The notes beneath the pieces are model-generated. The model did not search any database and was not told where the DNA came from. It worked only from the letters and a program-made list of their open reading frames with translations. Below, piece after piece: positions 26,570-34,971 of a stretch of 64,000 nt of DNA. The position numbers and the translations under genes were made by a program. The stretch is from positions 1,302,001 to 1,366,000 of the forward strand of contig NZ_NEVT01000006.1 of NCBI RefSeq assembly GCF_002261345.1. Reading direction: 5' to 3'. This DNA comes from Bordetella genomosp. 2. Lineage in GTDB: Bacteria; Pseudomonadota; Gammaproteobacteria; Burkholderiales; Burkholderiaceae_B. Every line of letters starts with the position of its first letter. Positions within the stretch are counted from its first letter, which is position 1.

Positions 26570-27475
26570 GTGGAACTCAAGCAGCTACGGTACTTTCTGC
26601 AAGTATGCGACTCGGGCAGCATTGCCGCGGCCGCGCGCAACCTGCACATCGCCCAACCCGCCCTGTCTCGCCACATCGCCTCGCTGGAACACCAGCTCGG
26701 CACCAGGCTGCTGGTGCGCCTGCCCGGCGGCGTCGTACCGACCCGGCCCGGGCAGGAACTGCAAACGCTCGCGCGCGACATACTGTCGCGCACGCTGGCG
26801 CTCGGCGAACAGCTCAAGATTGCCTCGCACGGCATGACCGGCCGCATCCGCCTCGGCATCATGCCTGGATACAGCGCCATGCCGCAGCTCGCCGCCGCCA
26901 TCGGGACGCTGCGCCAACAGGCGCCGGAACTGGAAATCCACGTCGAGGCGTTCCGGTCCAGTGAGCTGCTGAACCTGCTCAAGCAGCGCAAGATCGATGT
27001 CTGCCTGGCTGCCTGGCGCTCGCCGTTCGACGCAAGTTTCCTGGGCACCGGCGTATGCGAGGAAACGATGGGCATCGCCCTGCCGGGCCATTGGCCGCAA
27101 GCGCGGCAGCGCAAGGGGCTGACGATGGGCGACCTGGCTGGCTTGCCCATGATCATGTTCCCCCGCGAAGCCTCGCCCGTCCATTACGACAAAGTCGTCG
27201 ACGCCTGCCTGTCCGCCGGTTTCGACCCGCGCCATTGCCGCATCTCGGCGGCCGACATCCAGGCCATGCTGGGCATGGTATGCGCGGGGCTGGGTTATGC
27301 CATCGCGCCGATGTCATTCAGCCCGCAATGGGGCCCGGGCGTGGTCTTTCGCGCCGCCGGCGACCTGAAGATCAGCTTCACGCTGGAACTGGTGCGCATC
27401 GCCGACGACAGCGATCCGCTGATCGACCGCTTCCTGGCCGCCTGGGGCCTGCCACGTCGGCCCGCCGATGCCTGA
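26570..27475 (+). CDS. LysR-family transcriptional regulator
   Basis: A 301-aa regulator; the GTG at 26570 (VELKQLRYFLQVCDSGS) gives the typical LysR opening and length, with a GGGGCGG ribosome site before it. Helix-turn-helix about 18-45 (AAARNLHIAQPALSRHIAS), effector domain about 90-290. Divergent from the deacylase/carrier/dehydratase operon and the evident candidate to control it. Confidence 0.87.
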   Translation: MELKQLRYFLQVCDSGSIAAAARNLHIAQPALSRHIASLEHQLGTRLLVRLPGGVVPTRPGQELQTLARDILSRTLALGEQLKIASHGMTGRIRLGIMPGYSAMPQLAAAIGTLRQQAPELEIHVEAFRSSELLNLLKQRKIDVCLAAWRSPFDASFLGTGVCEETMGIALPGHWPQARQRKGLTMGDLAGLPMIMFPREASPVHYDKVVDACLSAGFDPRHCRISAADIQAMLGMVCAGLGYAIAPMSFSPQWGPGVVFRAAGDLKISFTLELVRIADDSDPLIDRFLAAWGLPRRPADA

Positions 27476-27481
27476 GCTGCG

Positions 27482-28561
27482 CTAGAACCCCAGCACGATC
27501 GCCGCCCCGGCCGCCGCCAGGCCCATCGCCACCACGCCCAGCACCAGCGCCACCAGCTCCGCCGCGCGGAACGAGCGCGCCACCATGGCCAGCGACGGCA
27601 GGCTGACGGGCGGCAGCGTCATCAGCAGCGCGGCCGCCGGGCCGGCGGCCATGCCCAGCGACAGCATGGCCTGGACGATCGGCACTTCGCCGGCGGTGGG
27701 AATGACGAATAGCGCGCCGGCCACCGCCAGCCCGAGTATCCACAGGATGTGGTTGTCCACGTCCGGCCCGATCTGCGGAAACAGCCAGGCGCGGGCCGCG
27801 CCCAGCAGCAGCACCAGCACGATGTACTCGGGCACCAGCCGCAGCGCCATGCGCGCGCACAGCGACAGCCAGCGCCTGAAGGGATTGGGGTCGTCGAGCC
27901 CGGCGGCCTGCGCCTGGGCCTGCAGGACCGCCATCTGCCCGGCGTCGAAGCCGCGCTGGCCGCCGCGGCTCATGCGGTTGAGCAGCCAGCCCAGGCCGAA
28001 TACCAGCACCACGCCCAGCGCCAGGCGCAGCCCCATCCAGTGCCAGCCCAGCACGAACCCCATGAAGACCAGCGTGGCGGGATTGAGCATGGTGTTGCCG
28101 AGCCAGAACGCCACCGCGCTGCCCGGCGCCGCCTGGCATTTGCGCAGCCCGGCAACCACCGGCGCGGCGCAGCAGGTGCACATCATGGCCGGCACGGACA
28201 ACAGGCCGCCGGCCACCACGCTGCCCAGGCCCGTGCCGCCCAGCGCGCGCACGATCCAGCGGCGCGGCAGCAGCGCCTGCACCGCCGAACCCAGCAGCAG
28301 GCCCAGCACCATGGCCTGCCAGATCGCCTTGCCATAGGCCAGCGCATACTGCAGCGCCGCGTCCAGCGAGGCCGCCGGCGGCTGCGCCGCGGCGCCCGTC
28401 AGGATCGACGAACCGATGGAATGGGTTTCGGCGGCCACGAAGGCGCGGTGATAATACGGCGACCACTTCACGTAGTAGAGGCCGATGGCGGCGAGCGCCA
28501 GGAAAACGGCGATGCCCAGCGCAGGATGCGCCAGGCGCCGCGGCTCGGAAGCTGAGGTCAT
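27482..28561 (-). CDS. UPF0718-family permease (DUF318, ArsP-like)
   Basis: A 359-aa membrane protein with about eight hydrophobic segments in two halves. The first half holds the Cys-rich motif MMCTCCAAPVV inside a membrane segment followed by GNTMLNPAT; the second half has the matching VIPTAGEVPIVQAML. Known members include ArsP, which exports trivalent organoarsenicals using such Cys residues. Convergent with the LysR gene (6 nt gap). A metal(loid) or thiol-linked export role is plausible; the substrate is unknown. Confidence 0.78.
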   Translation of the reverse strand: MTSASEPRRLAHPALGIAVFLALAAIGLYYVKWSPYYHRAFVAAETHSIGSSILTGAAAQPPAASLDAALQYALAYGKAIWQAMVLGLLLGSAVQALLPRRWIVRALGGTGLGSVVAGGLLSVPAMMCTCCAAPVVAGLRKCQAAPGSAVAFWLGNTMLNPATLVFMGFVLGWHWMGLRLALGVVLVFGLGWLLNRMSRGGQRGFDAGQMAVLQAQAQAAGLDDPNPFRRWLSLCARMALRLVPEYIVLVLLLGAARAWLFPQIGPDVDNHILWILGLAVAGALFVIPTAGEVPIVQAMLSLGMAAGPAAALLMTLPPVSLPSLAMVARSFRAAELVALVLGVVAMGLAAAGAAIVLGF

Positions 28562-28625
28562 GGATATGCGCGGGAAAACAAGCGGGCGTCGGGATTGTAG
28601 ACCCGGCCCGCCCCGCTTGCCGCCC

Positions 28626-29918
28626 TCAGGCGGCCGGCTGGCGCGCCGCCGCCAGGAACGCCAGCGCGGCGCGATAGGACCCGGCGTTGCCCGCGGCATT
28701 GGCCGCCGGGGTGCCGCCGGCGTCCAGCAGCAGCCCCGACATGGCGTGCGGCTTGCTGATCAAGGTAGCCGGCAGGTGCGGATAGTGCACATGATGCCCG
28801 GCCCCGGCGCAGACGAAATGCTCGGTGGGCAGGCCGGCGGCCTGGCGCCGCCGCATGACCAGTTCCGCGTAGGCGGTGCTGGGCCAGAAGCCGTCGTCGG
28901 ACGCGCTGACCAGCAGCATGGGGCCGCCGAACCGCTCGACCGGGATGCGCGCGCGCTCGAACGCCGCCCGGTCGAGCGTGGCCGACAGGAACGCGCGGCT
29001 CTGCCGGTACGGCGGGTCGCACGCATAGGCGGCGTCCCAATCGCCCAGCGCGTTGTCCTGCCACAGGTGCGGCAGGGGCTCGCCCCGCAGCGTCCAGACC
29101 TGGGCGTTGCGCCCGCTGCCCGGCTCGCCCGCGCTGACCACGCCATGCATGACCGGCGACGGCACATAGGCCAGCACCGCGGAGACCAGTTCCGGATACT
29201 GCGAGGCCACCAGCAGCGTGGCCTCGCCGCCGCGGCTGATGCCCGACAGCGCCACGAAGCCGTCGCGCGGACGCAGTTGTTCGCGGCTCCATAGCAGCGC
29301 CTGCTCGAAGTACTCCAATGGCATGCGGTTGAGATACCGGGGCCGCCCTTCGTAATTGAAAATGGCCAGCGCCAGGCACTGATAGCCGTGCGCGGCGAAC
29401 AGCGCGGCGCGCGGCGCATTGACGCCGCCGGAAGAGCCGTTCATGTAGATCACCAGGGGATGCGGGCCGGCCCCGGCGGGGGTGTACAGCTCGCCAGACA
29501 GGGACATGCCGCCCCGTTGCGCGCGCACGGCCTCGTGCCGCACGCCGGGCGCGAGGAATTCCTGCACCAGAGTCGCCCCCGCCCGGCGCTCGCCATCGCT
29601 GGCCTCGATGTGGACCTCCAGCGCATCGGTGCGATCGGGTGGGAACACCACGCGATTCACGTCGTCGCAGCGCATGGACCAGACGATGCCCATGGCCGAG
29701 GGCTCGGCATAATCGCCCTCGACCGGGCTGGCGTGGCGCAGGTCCAGGCTGCCGTCATGGTCGGCCAGGAACACGGCGCGCGAACGCCATGCCATGCCGC
29801 ACATCTGCATCCCGGCCGTCACCGTCACCAGGCTGTGCGCCGCAAACCCCGTGATGCGGATATCGCGTTCGACGTCGATCAGCGCCCGCGCGGGCGCCAC
29901 GCTTATGCTCGGCGGCAT
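28626..29918 (-). CDS. Acyl-CoA thioesterase/bile-acid-CoA:amino-acid N-acyltransferase (BAAT)-like hydrolase
   Basis: A 430-aa protein with the two-part layout of the BAAT/ACOT family: an N-terminal Ig-like domain (about 1-125, ARALIDVERDIRITGF) and a C-terminal alpha/beta hydrolase. The nucleophile is Ser in SGISRGGE (about residue 230), with Asp in SASDDGFW and His in AGAGHHVHYP completing the triad. Bacterial members are probably acyl-CoA or ester hydrolases. It starts 13 nt after the stop of the Bug receptor gene, so the pair forms an operon. Confidence 0.8.
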   Translation of the reverse strand: MPPSISVAPARALIDVERDIRITGFAAHSLVTVTAGMQMCGMAWRSRAVFLADHDGSLDLRHASPVEGDYAEPSAMGIVWSMRCDDVNRVVFPPDRTDALEVHIEASDGERRAGATLVQEFLAPGVRHEAVRAQRGGMSLSGELYTPAGAGPHPLVIYMNGSSGGVNAPRAALFAAHGYQCLALAIFNYEGRPRYLNRMPLEYFEQALLWSREQLRPRDGFVALSGISRGGEATLLVASQYPELVSAVLAYVPSPVMHGVVSAGEPGSGRNAQVWTLRGEPLPHLWQDNALGDWDAAYACDPPYRQSRAFLSATLDRAAFERARIPVERFGGPMLLVSASDDGFWPSTAYAELVMRRRQAAGLPTEHFVCAGAGHHVHYPHLPATLISKPHAMSGLLLDAGGTPAANAAGNAGSYRAALAFLAAARQPAA

Positions 29919-29931
29919 GGACTCATCCTCC

Positions 29932-30918
29932 TCAACTCTTCAGGTCGACCCTGGGCAGCTTGTTGGCCTCGATGACCTTGGCCCACATGGCCGATTCCTG
30001 CGCGATCACCTTGTCCAGTTCCGCCCCGGGCGTATACACCACCGTCACGCCCTGTTCGGCGAACTGGCGAACCAGGCCGGGATCGCGCGTCCCTTCGCCA
30101 ACCGCCTTTTCCAGGATGCGCACGACGTCGTCGGGCATGCCGGCAGGGCCGGAGATCATCATGCGCGTATACAGCTCGAAGTCATCCAGCCCGGCTTCCC
30201 GCATGGTCGGCACATCCGGCAGGCTGCTCAGCCGCTGGTCGGCCGTCACGGCCAATGCCTTCAGCTTGCCGGCGCGAATATGCGCCAGCGCCGAGGTCGG
30301 GAAATCGAACGTGCTTTGCACCGTGCCCGCCATCAGGTCCAGCAGGGCCGGCCCGCTGCCCTTGTAGGGCACGTCCTGGAATTGCGTGCCGGTGCGCGAC
30401 TGGAAGTGCAGCAGCGCCAGGTGGTTGATGATGCCGCGCCCGGCATGGGCGCAGGTGATCGCGCCGGGCTTTTGCCTGGCCAGCGCGATGAATTGCTGGA
30501 CATCGTTCACGCCCAGATCGGGATGGACGATCAGCAGCATCGGCGACCGGCCCATCGACCCCAGTTGGCGGAAATCGGCCTGCCGGTACGGCAGGTTGTT
30601 GTACAGCAGGGGGTTGAGGATCATGCCGTTGGTGCCGGCGAAAGCCAGTGTGTAGCCGTCGGGGGCGGCGCGCGCCACCGCGACGGTCGCGATGATGGCT
30701 TGCCCGCCCGGCCGGTTCTCAACCACCACCGGGTTGTCCAGCGCCTTTGCCATGCGTTCGGCGAGGGCGCGGGCGGCGGTATCGGTCAGGCCGCCCGGCG
30801 CGAAGCCCACGACCAGCCGTACCGGACGCGACGGAAAATCGGTTTGCGCGCGGGCCGGACGCGCCAGGAGGGGCAGCGCGGCAAAAGCGCCGAGCAAGCG
30901 ACGGCGAGAGCAGGACAT
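29932..30918 (-). CDS. Bug/TTT-family periplasmic solute-binding protein
   Basis: A 328-aa secreted receptor. The N-terminus CSRRRLLGAFAALPLL...ARAQ carries twin arginines and a hydrophobic stretch ending in a cleavage-like ARAQ, so Tat export is possible. Family motifs are FPSRPVRLVVGFAPGG, APDGYTL and SLPDVPTMREAG. No membrane transporter genes are linked. Co-transcribed with the BAAT-like hydrolase. The conserved element at 31032-31074 is its likely control region. Confidence 0.87.
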   Translation of the reverse strand: MSCSRRRLLGAFAALPLLARPARAQTDFPSRPVRLVVGFAPGGLTDTAARALAERMAKALDNPVVVENRPGGQAIIATVAVARAAPDGYTLAFAGTNGMILNPLLYNNLPYRQADFRQLGSMGRSPMLLIVHPDLGVNDVQQFIALARQKPGAITCAHAGRGIINHLALLHFQSRTGTQFQDVPYKGSGPALLDLMAGTVQSTFDFPTSALAHIRAGKLKALAVTADQRLSSLPDVPTMREAGLDDFELYTRMMISGPAGMPDDVVRILEKAVGEGTRDPGLVRQFAEQGVTVVYTPGAELDKVIAQESAMWAKVIEANKLPRVDLKS

Positions 30919-31031
30919 GGCTTCTCCAGACTGGATATCGCGCCTGCGCGATCCCGCAGGCAGGAACTGCCTTGCAATAAATGCACTACGTTCAGCGACG
31001 GTCGACTGCGCATGCCGTGCGAAATTGGCTT

Positions 31032-31074
31032 GTATTCTATATACGATTCTTGCCCAAAAGCCTAGTGATTACCC
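31032..31074 (-). promoter_or_regulatory. Candidate promoter/operator of the Bug-hydrolase operon
   Basis: GTATTCTATATAC (31032-31044) matches the GntR-type operator GTATACTGTATAC at 11 of 13 positions. CCTAGTGATTACCC follows at 31061-31074. The second word and ATATACGA recur at the left edge of the window, so these are probably parts of one control element. The rest of the 241-nt gap holds nothing else that I recognise except GTATAC at 31113-31118. Confidence 0.45.
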
Positions 31075-31159
31075 TTGCTTGTCCTGCACAAAGCAGGGCC
31101 TCACGATTTTCGGTATACGAAGAGGGCTGATGCTGGCGGCCCACTTCCTGCAGCCACCC

Positions 31160-31651
31160 TCACCCCGCTTCTTTTTCTTCGATCCGCTTCTCGACCCGGC
31201 GCAGCACCGCCAGCACGAACAGCGCGATCAGGGTGCTGACCACCGCCGTGGCTTCCCGCCCCATCCCGGCGGCCACGCCGATGGCCGCCGTCATCCAGAT
31301 GCTGGCCGAGGTGGTCAGGCCGCGGATCTCGCGTTCGCCGCCGAGCTTGATGATGGCTCCCGCCCCCAGGAACCCGATGCCGGCGATCACGCCCTGCAGC
31401 ACGCGGCTCAGGTCGCCCACCTGCATGCCGGCCTGCAGCGGCACCAGCACGAACAGGGCCGCGCCCAGCGCCACCAGCATGTGGGTGCGCAGGCCCGCGG
31501 CCTTGCCGCTGCGCTCGCGCTCGTAGCCCAGCAGCCCGCCCAGCACGAAGGCCATGCCCAGGCGCAGCACGATGCGGGTGGCCTCGCCGACGTCGGGAAT
31601 GTCGCTGAACTCGGCGTAGACCGTGGCCCAGATCTCCTGCCAGATCGTCAT
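31160..31651 (-). CDS. MgtC/SapB-family membrane protein
   Basis: A 163-aa protein with about four to five membrane segments and the MgtC signatures [20 protein letters not shown] and GFLGAGAII. It lacks the soluble C-terminal domain of virulence-type MgtC, so it is the short SapB-like form. The ATG at 31651 gives the usual family opening. It is divergent from the nitroreductase-like gene; a palindrome lies in the gap. Physiological role uncertain. Confidence 0.83.
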   Translation of the reverse strand: MTIWQEIWATVYAEFSDIPDVGEATRIVLRLGMAFVLGGLLGYERERSGKAAGLRTHMLVALGAALFVLVPLQAGMQVGDLSRVLQGVIAGIGFLGAGAIIKLGGEREIRGLTTSASIWMTAAIGVAAGMGREATAVVSTLIALFVLAVLRRVEKRIEEKEAG

Positions 31652-31724
31652 GGTCGCGTCTCCTGTTGCGCTCGTGGTCCGGGCGGCCCGCCCGCGGACC
31701 GCCAGCTTGATTCGTACCATATAA

Positions 31725-31739
31725 GGAACAGTTTGTTCC
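31725..31739. promoter_or_regulatory. Perfect palindrome upstream of the nitroreductase-like gene
   Basis: GGAACA-GTT-TGTTCC is a perfect 6-3-6 dyad directly behind TATAAG, in the MgtC/nitroreductase gap. The form suits a TetR- or MarR-type repressor site. No such regulator is encoded in the window. Confidence 0.5.
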
Positions 31740-31817
31740 AGGGAAAGCCGGTTACCGGACCAGGATGCGACAGTTAGAATGCCTGCACCTGTCTATCTAC
31801 CAGTTGGAAGATTACCC

Positions 31818-32417
31818 ATGAACAATGCTTACCTGGACGCGCTGAAGAAGCGCCGCACCCAATACGCCCTGGGCCGCAACCTGTCCGCCTCCAAGGAGGA
31901 ACTGCTGGCCCTGATCCAGGACGCGATCAAGCACAGCCCGTCGTCCTTCAATTCGCAGAGCTCGCGCGCGCTGGTGCTGTTCGGCGCGGAAAGCGAAAAG
32001 CTGTGGGACATCGCCATCGAGGAAGTCCGCAAGGTCGCGCCGGCCGAAGGCTTCGACAAGACCGAGGCCAAGCTCAAGAGCTTCGCGGCCGGCGTGGGCA
32101 CGGTGCTGTTCTTCGAAGACCAGGACGTGGTGCGCAGCCTGCAGGAGAAATTCGCCCTCTACGCCGACAACTTCCCGGTCTGGTCCGAGCAGGCGGGCGG
32201 CATGGCCCAGCTGTCGGTGTGGTCTGCCCTGGCCAACGCCGACGTGGGCGCCAGCCTGCAGCACTACAACCCGCTGATCGACGCCGCCGTGGCGCGCGCA
32301 TGGAACATTCCCGCCTCGTGGAAGCTGCGCGCGCAGATGCCGTTCGGCTCCAACGAAGCCGGCTTCGGCGAAAAAGCATTCATGGACGACGCCGAGCGCT
32401 TCCGCGTCGCGGGCTGA
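31818..32417 (+). CDS. Nitroreductase-family protein (YdfN/HbpB-like)
   Basis: A 199-aa FMN-dependent nitroreductase-fold protein: RRTQYALGRN near the start, SPSSFNSQSSRALVLFG contacting FMN, and MPFGSNEAG near the C-terminus. It belongs to the oxidoreductase subgroup resembling fatty-acid-response Frm2/HbpB. It probably reduces nitro- or quinone-type compounds with NAD(P)H in the cytoplasm. A perfect palindrome upstream suggests inducible expression. Confidence 0.82.
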   Translation: MNNAYLDALKKRRTQYALGRNLSASKEELLALIQDAIKHSPSSFNSQSSRALVLFGAESEKLWDIAIEEVRKVAPAEGFDKTEAKLKSFAAGVGTVLFFEDQDVVRSLQEKFALYADNFPVWSEQAGGMAQLSVWSALANADVGASLQHYNPLIDAAVARAWNIPASWKLRAQMPFGSNEAGFGEKAFMDDAERFRVAG

Positions 32418-32423
32418 GCCACT

Positions 32424-32465
32424 GGCCGTGCCGCCGCGCGCGCAAGGCGCCGGGGCGGCACGGCC
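32424..32465. terminator. Bidirectional hairpin between convergent genes
   Basis: GGCCGTGCCGCC (32424-32435) and its exact complement (32454-32465) form a 12-bp stem around an 18-nt loop, right between the stops of the nitroreductase-like and MHS-carrier genes. No T run is present. Confidence 0.5.
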
Positions 32466-32471
32466 CGGCAT

Positions 32472-33776
32472 TCAGTGGGTTTCGACCAACCGGTTGATCT
32501 TCAAGGCCACCAGCGTGCAGACCGCGCCGGAAATCAGGTAGGTGCTGGCCGCGATCAGGCCGAATTCGGTCGACAGCCCCAGCGCCACCAGCGGCGCGAA
32601 CGCGGCGCCGAACAGCCAGGCCATGTCGGCGGTGAGCGCCGCGCCGGTATAACGGAAATGCATCGAGAAATTCGACGTCACGGTGCCCGAGGCCTGGCCA
32701 TACGACAGCCCCAGCAGGGCGAACCCGCACAGGATGAAGATATTCTCGCCCGCCGCGCCGCCGCCCAGCAGCCACGGCACGGACAGCGCGAACAGGCCGA
32801 TCAGCACCGCCAGCGTGCCCAGCGTCTTGCGGCGGCCGGCGCGGTCGGCCATCCAGCCGGAAACGAGGGTGCCGACGAAGCTGATGGCGGCGCCGACGAT
32901 CTGCACGCTCAGCACGCTGGCCAGCGACCGTTCGCCGCGCAGGCTGATCCATGACAGCGGGAAAATCGTCACCAGGTGGAACAAGGCGTAGCTCGCCAGG
33001 GCCGCGAAGGCGCCGATGAAGACGTTGTAGGCCTGCTCGTCGATGACCTCGGACACCCGGATCGGCGACAGCTCGCGCTCTTCGAGCAGGCGCGTGTACT
33101 CTTCGGTGAGCACCAGCCGCAGCCGCGCGAACAGCGCCACCACGTTGATCGCGAACGCCACGAAGAACGGGTAGCGCCAGCCCCAGTCGACCAGGTCCTG
33201 GCGGCTGAGCGTGCTGAACAGGTACAGGAAAATCGCGCCGGCCAGCATGAAGCCCACCGGGGCGCCGAGCTGGCCGATCATCGCGTACCAGCCGCGCCGG
33301 TCGGGCGGCGCGTTCAGCGCCAGCAGCGACGGCAGGCCGTCCCACGAGCCGCCCAGCGCGATGCCCTGCAGGCAGCGGAAAATCGCCAGCAGGGCGATCG
33401 CCATCGGCCCGAGCGTCTCGTAGCCGGGCAGGAACGCCATGCCCGCCGTGGCCGTGCCCAGCATGAACAGCGCCAGCGTCAATTTCGGGCCGCGCCCCCA
33501 GCGGCGCTGCACCGCCATGAAGATGGCGGTGCCGAACGGCCGGCAGATGAACGCGAACGAAAAGATCACGAACGACCACAGCGTGCCGTACAGCGGGGTT
33601 TCGAAGGGGAAGAAAATCTGTGGGAAGACGGCAACACAGGCGATGCCGAACACGAAGAAATCGAAGTATTCGGATGCCCGGCCGATGACCACGCCGACCG
33701 CGATTTCCCCGGGCGCGACATTGGAATGGCCGGCTTCGTGGGCGCCCGCCGGGTACTGCGACACGGTGCTGGACAT
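32472..33776 (-). CDS. MFS transporter, metabolite:H+ symporter-like
   Basis: A 434-aa twelve-segment carrier with the MHS-type opening (GVVIGRASEYFDFFVFGIA), RPFGTAIF and the loop GWMADRAGRRKTL. The substrate is unknown. It is divergent from the cyo operon with a 165-nt gap that contains a dyad at 33861-33890, and convergent with the nitroreductase-like gene. Confidence 0.85.
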   Translation of the reverse strand: MSSTVSQYPAGAHEAGHSNVAPGEIAVGVVIGRASEYFDFFVFGIACVAVFPQIFFPFETPLYGTLWSFVIFSFAFICRPFGTAIFMAVQRRWGRGPKLTLALFMLGTATAGMAFLPGYETLGPMAIALLAIFRCLQGIALGGSWDGLPSLLALNAPPDRRGWYAMIGQLGAPVGFMLAGAIFLYLFSTLSRQDLVDWGWRYPFFVAFAINVVALFARLRLVLTEEYTRLLEERELSPIRVSEVIDEQAYNVFIGAFAALASYALFHLVTIFPLSWISLRGERSLASVLSVQIVGAAISFVGTLVSGWMADRAGRRKTLGTLAVLIGLFALSVPWLLGGGAAGENIFILCGFALLGLSYGQASGTVTSNFSMHFRYTGAALTADMAWLFGAAFAPLVALGLSTEFGLIAASTYLISGAVCTLVALKINRLVETH

Positions 33777-33860
33777 ACGTTGGCTCGCTCCGTCTGAGGT
33801 GGAAAACAGCCTTGTCGCCCGCGCGAACGCCGGCGCCCTGCAAACCGGTGCCTTCCTTTT

Positions 33861-33890
33861 TACTCTAGATTTTTCACATCTTCCAGAGTA
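33861..33890. promoter_or_regulatory. Dyad between the MHS carrier and cyoA
   Basis: TACTCT (33861-33866) and AGAGTA (33885-33890) are inverted copies 18 nt apart inside an AT-rich island. They could form an operator for either divergent gene. No matching regulator is adjacent. Confidence 0.3.
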
Positions 33891-33941
33891 GGGTTGCGAA
33901 TATCCGTCGTCCGGGCTGAGCTTATCTCTCAGGGGGGCTGC

Positions 33942-34913
33942 ATGTTCGTGCCGTTCTTCAGAAAGCTGCGATGCGCACTGATCCTTGCCGTGGCCGGCGC
34001 CCTCGGCGGCTGCAGCAAGGCCGTGCTGCTGTCACCATCCGGCGACGTGGCGTGGCAGCTGCGCGACATCATCCTGGTGTCCACCGGCCTGATGCTGCTG
34101 ATCATCGTGCCGGTCATCGCGGCCACGCTGTGGTTCGCCTGGCGCTACCGCGAAAGCAATACCGACGCCCCCTACTCGCCCGACTGGGACCACTCCACCA
34201 TCCTGGAACTGCTCATCTGGGCGGCGCCGCTGCTGATCATCATCGCGCTGAGCGCGCTGACCTGGGTCAGCACCCACCAGCTCGACCCCTACCGGCCGCT
34301 GGCGCGCCTGGATGCCCAGCGCCCCATCCCGGCCGACACCCGGCCGCTCGAAGTGCAGGTGGTGGCGCTCGACTGGAAATGGCTGTTCCTCTACCCCGAG
34401 CAGGGCATCGCCACCGTCAACGAGCTGGCCGCCCCGGTCGACCGCCCCATCGAGTTCAAGATCACCTCGTCGACGGTGATGAACTCGTTCTTCATCCCCG
34501 CGCTGGCCGGCCAGATCTACGCCATGCCGGGCATGCAGACGCGCCTGCACGCGGTCATCAACCATCCCGGCGTCTACGACGGCTTCTCGGCCAACTACAG
34601 CGGCGCCGGCTTCTCGCAGATGCGCTTCAAGTTCCATGGCCTGTCGCAGGCGGAATTCGACCAGTGGGGGCAGGCCGGCAAGGCGTCCGGCAACACCCTC
34701 GACCGCGCCGCCTACCTGCGCCTCGAGCAGCCCAGCGTGGCCGCGCCGGTGCAGCGCTACGGCGCGGTCGACCCCGACCTGTACGGCGCCATCGTGGACC
34801 GCTGCGTGGAGCCTGGCAGCCGCTGCATGCGCGACATCGCCGAGGCGATCTGCCGCGCGCCCAGGCAGGCCGCGCTGGAAGCGCCGCCGCCCGGGCCCGC
34901 GCGCCCCATGTAA
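33942..34913 (+). CDS. cyoA: Cytochrome bo-type ubiquinol oxidase subunit II
   Basis: A 323-aa lipoprotein subunit: the lipobox LGGCS puts the lipidated Cys at residue 24. Two membrane segments (about 40-65 and 85-105) are followed by a periplasmic cupredoxin domain ([27 protein letters not shown]) without the CuA Cys pair, as expected for a quinol oxidase. A C-terminal extension past residue 275 carries three Cys ([18 protein letters not shown]). First gene of cyoABCD-SURF1, with GGGGGGC before the ATG. Confidence 0.92.
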   Translation: MFVPFFRKLRCALILAVAGALGGCSKAVLLSPSGDVAWQLRDIILVSTGLMLLIIVPVIAATLWFAWRYRESNTDAPYSPDWDHSTILELLIWAAPLLIIIALSALTWVSTHQLDPYRPLARLDAQRPIPADTRPLEVQVVALDWKWLFLYPEQGIATVNELAAPVDRPIEFKITSSTVMNSFFIPALAGQIYAMPGMQTRLHAVINHPGVYDGFSANYSGAGFSQMRFKFHGLSQAEFDQWGQAGKASGNTLDRAAYLRLEQPSVAAPVQRYGAVDPDLYGAIVDRCVEPGSRCMRDIAEAICRAPRQAALEAPPPGPARPM

Positions 34914-34971
34914 GGCCGGCCGCGCGCTCGCCCAGTTGATGTTCGATGAACGAACCTTGCGGGAACACCAA

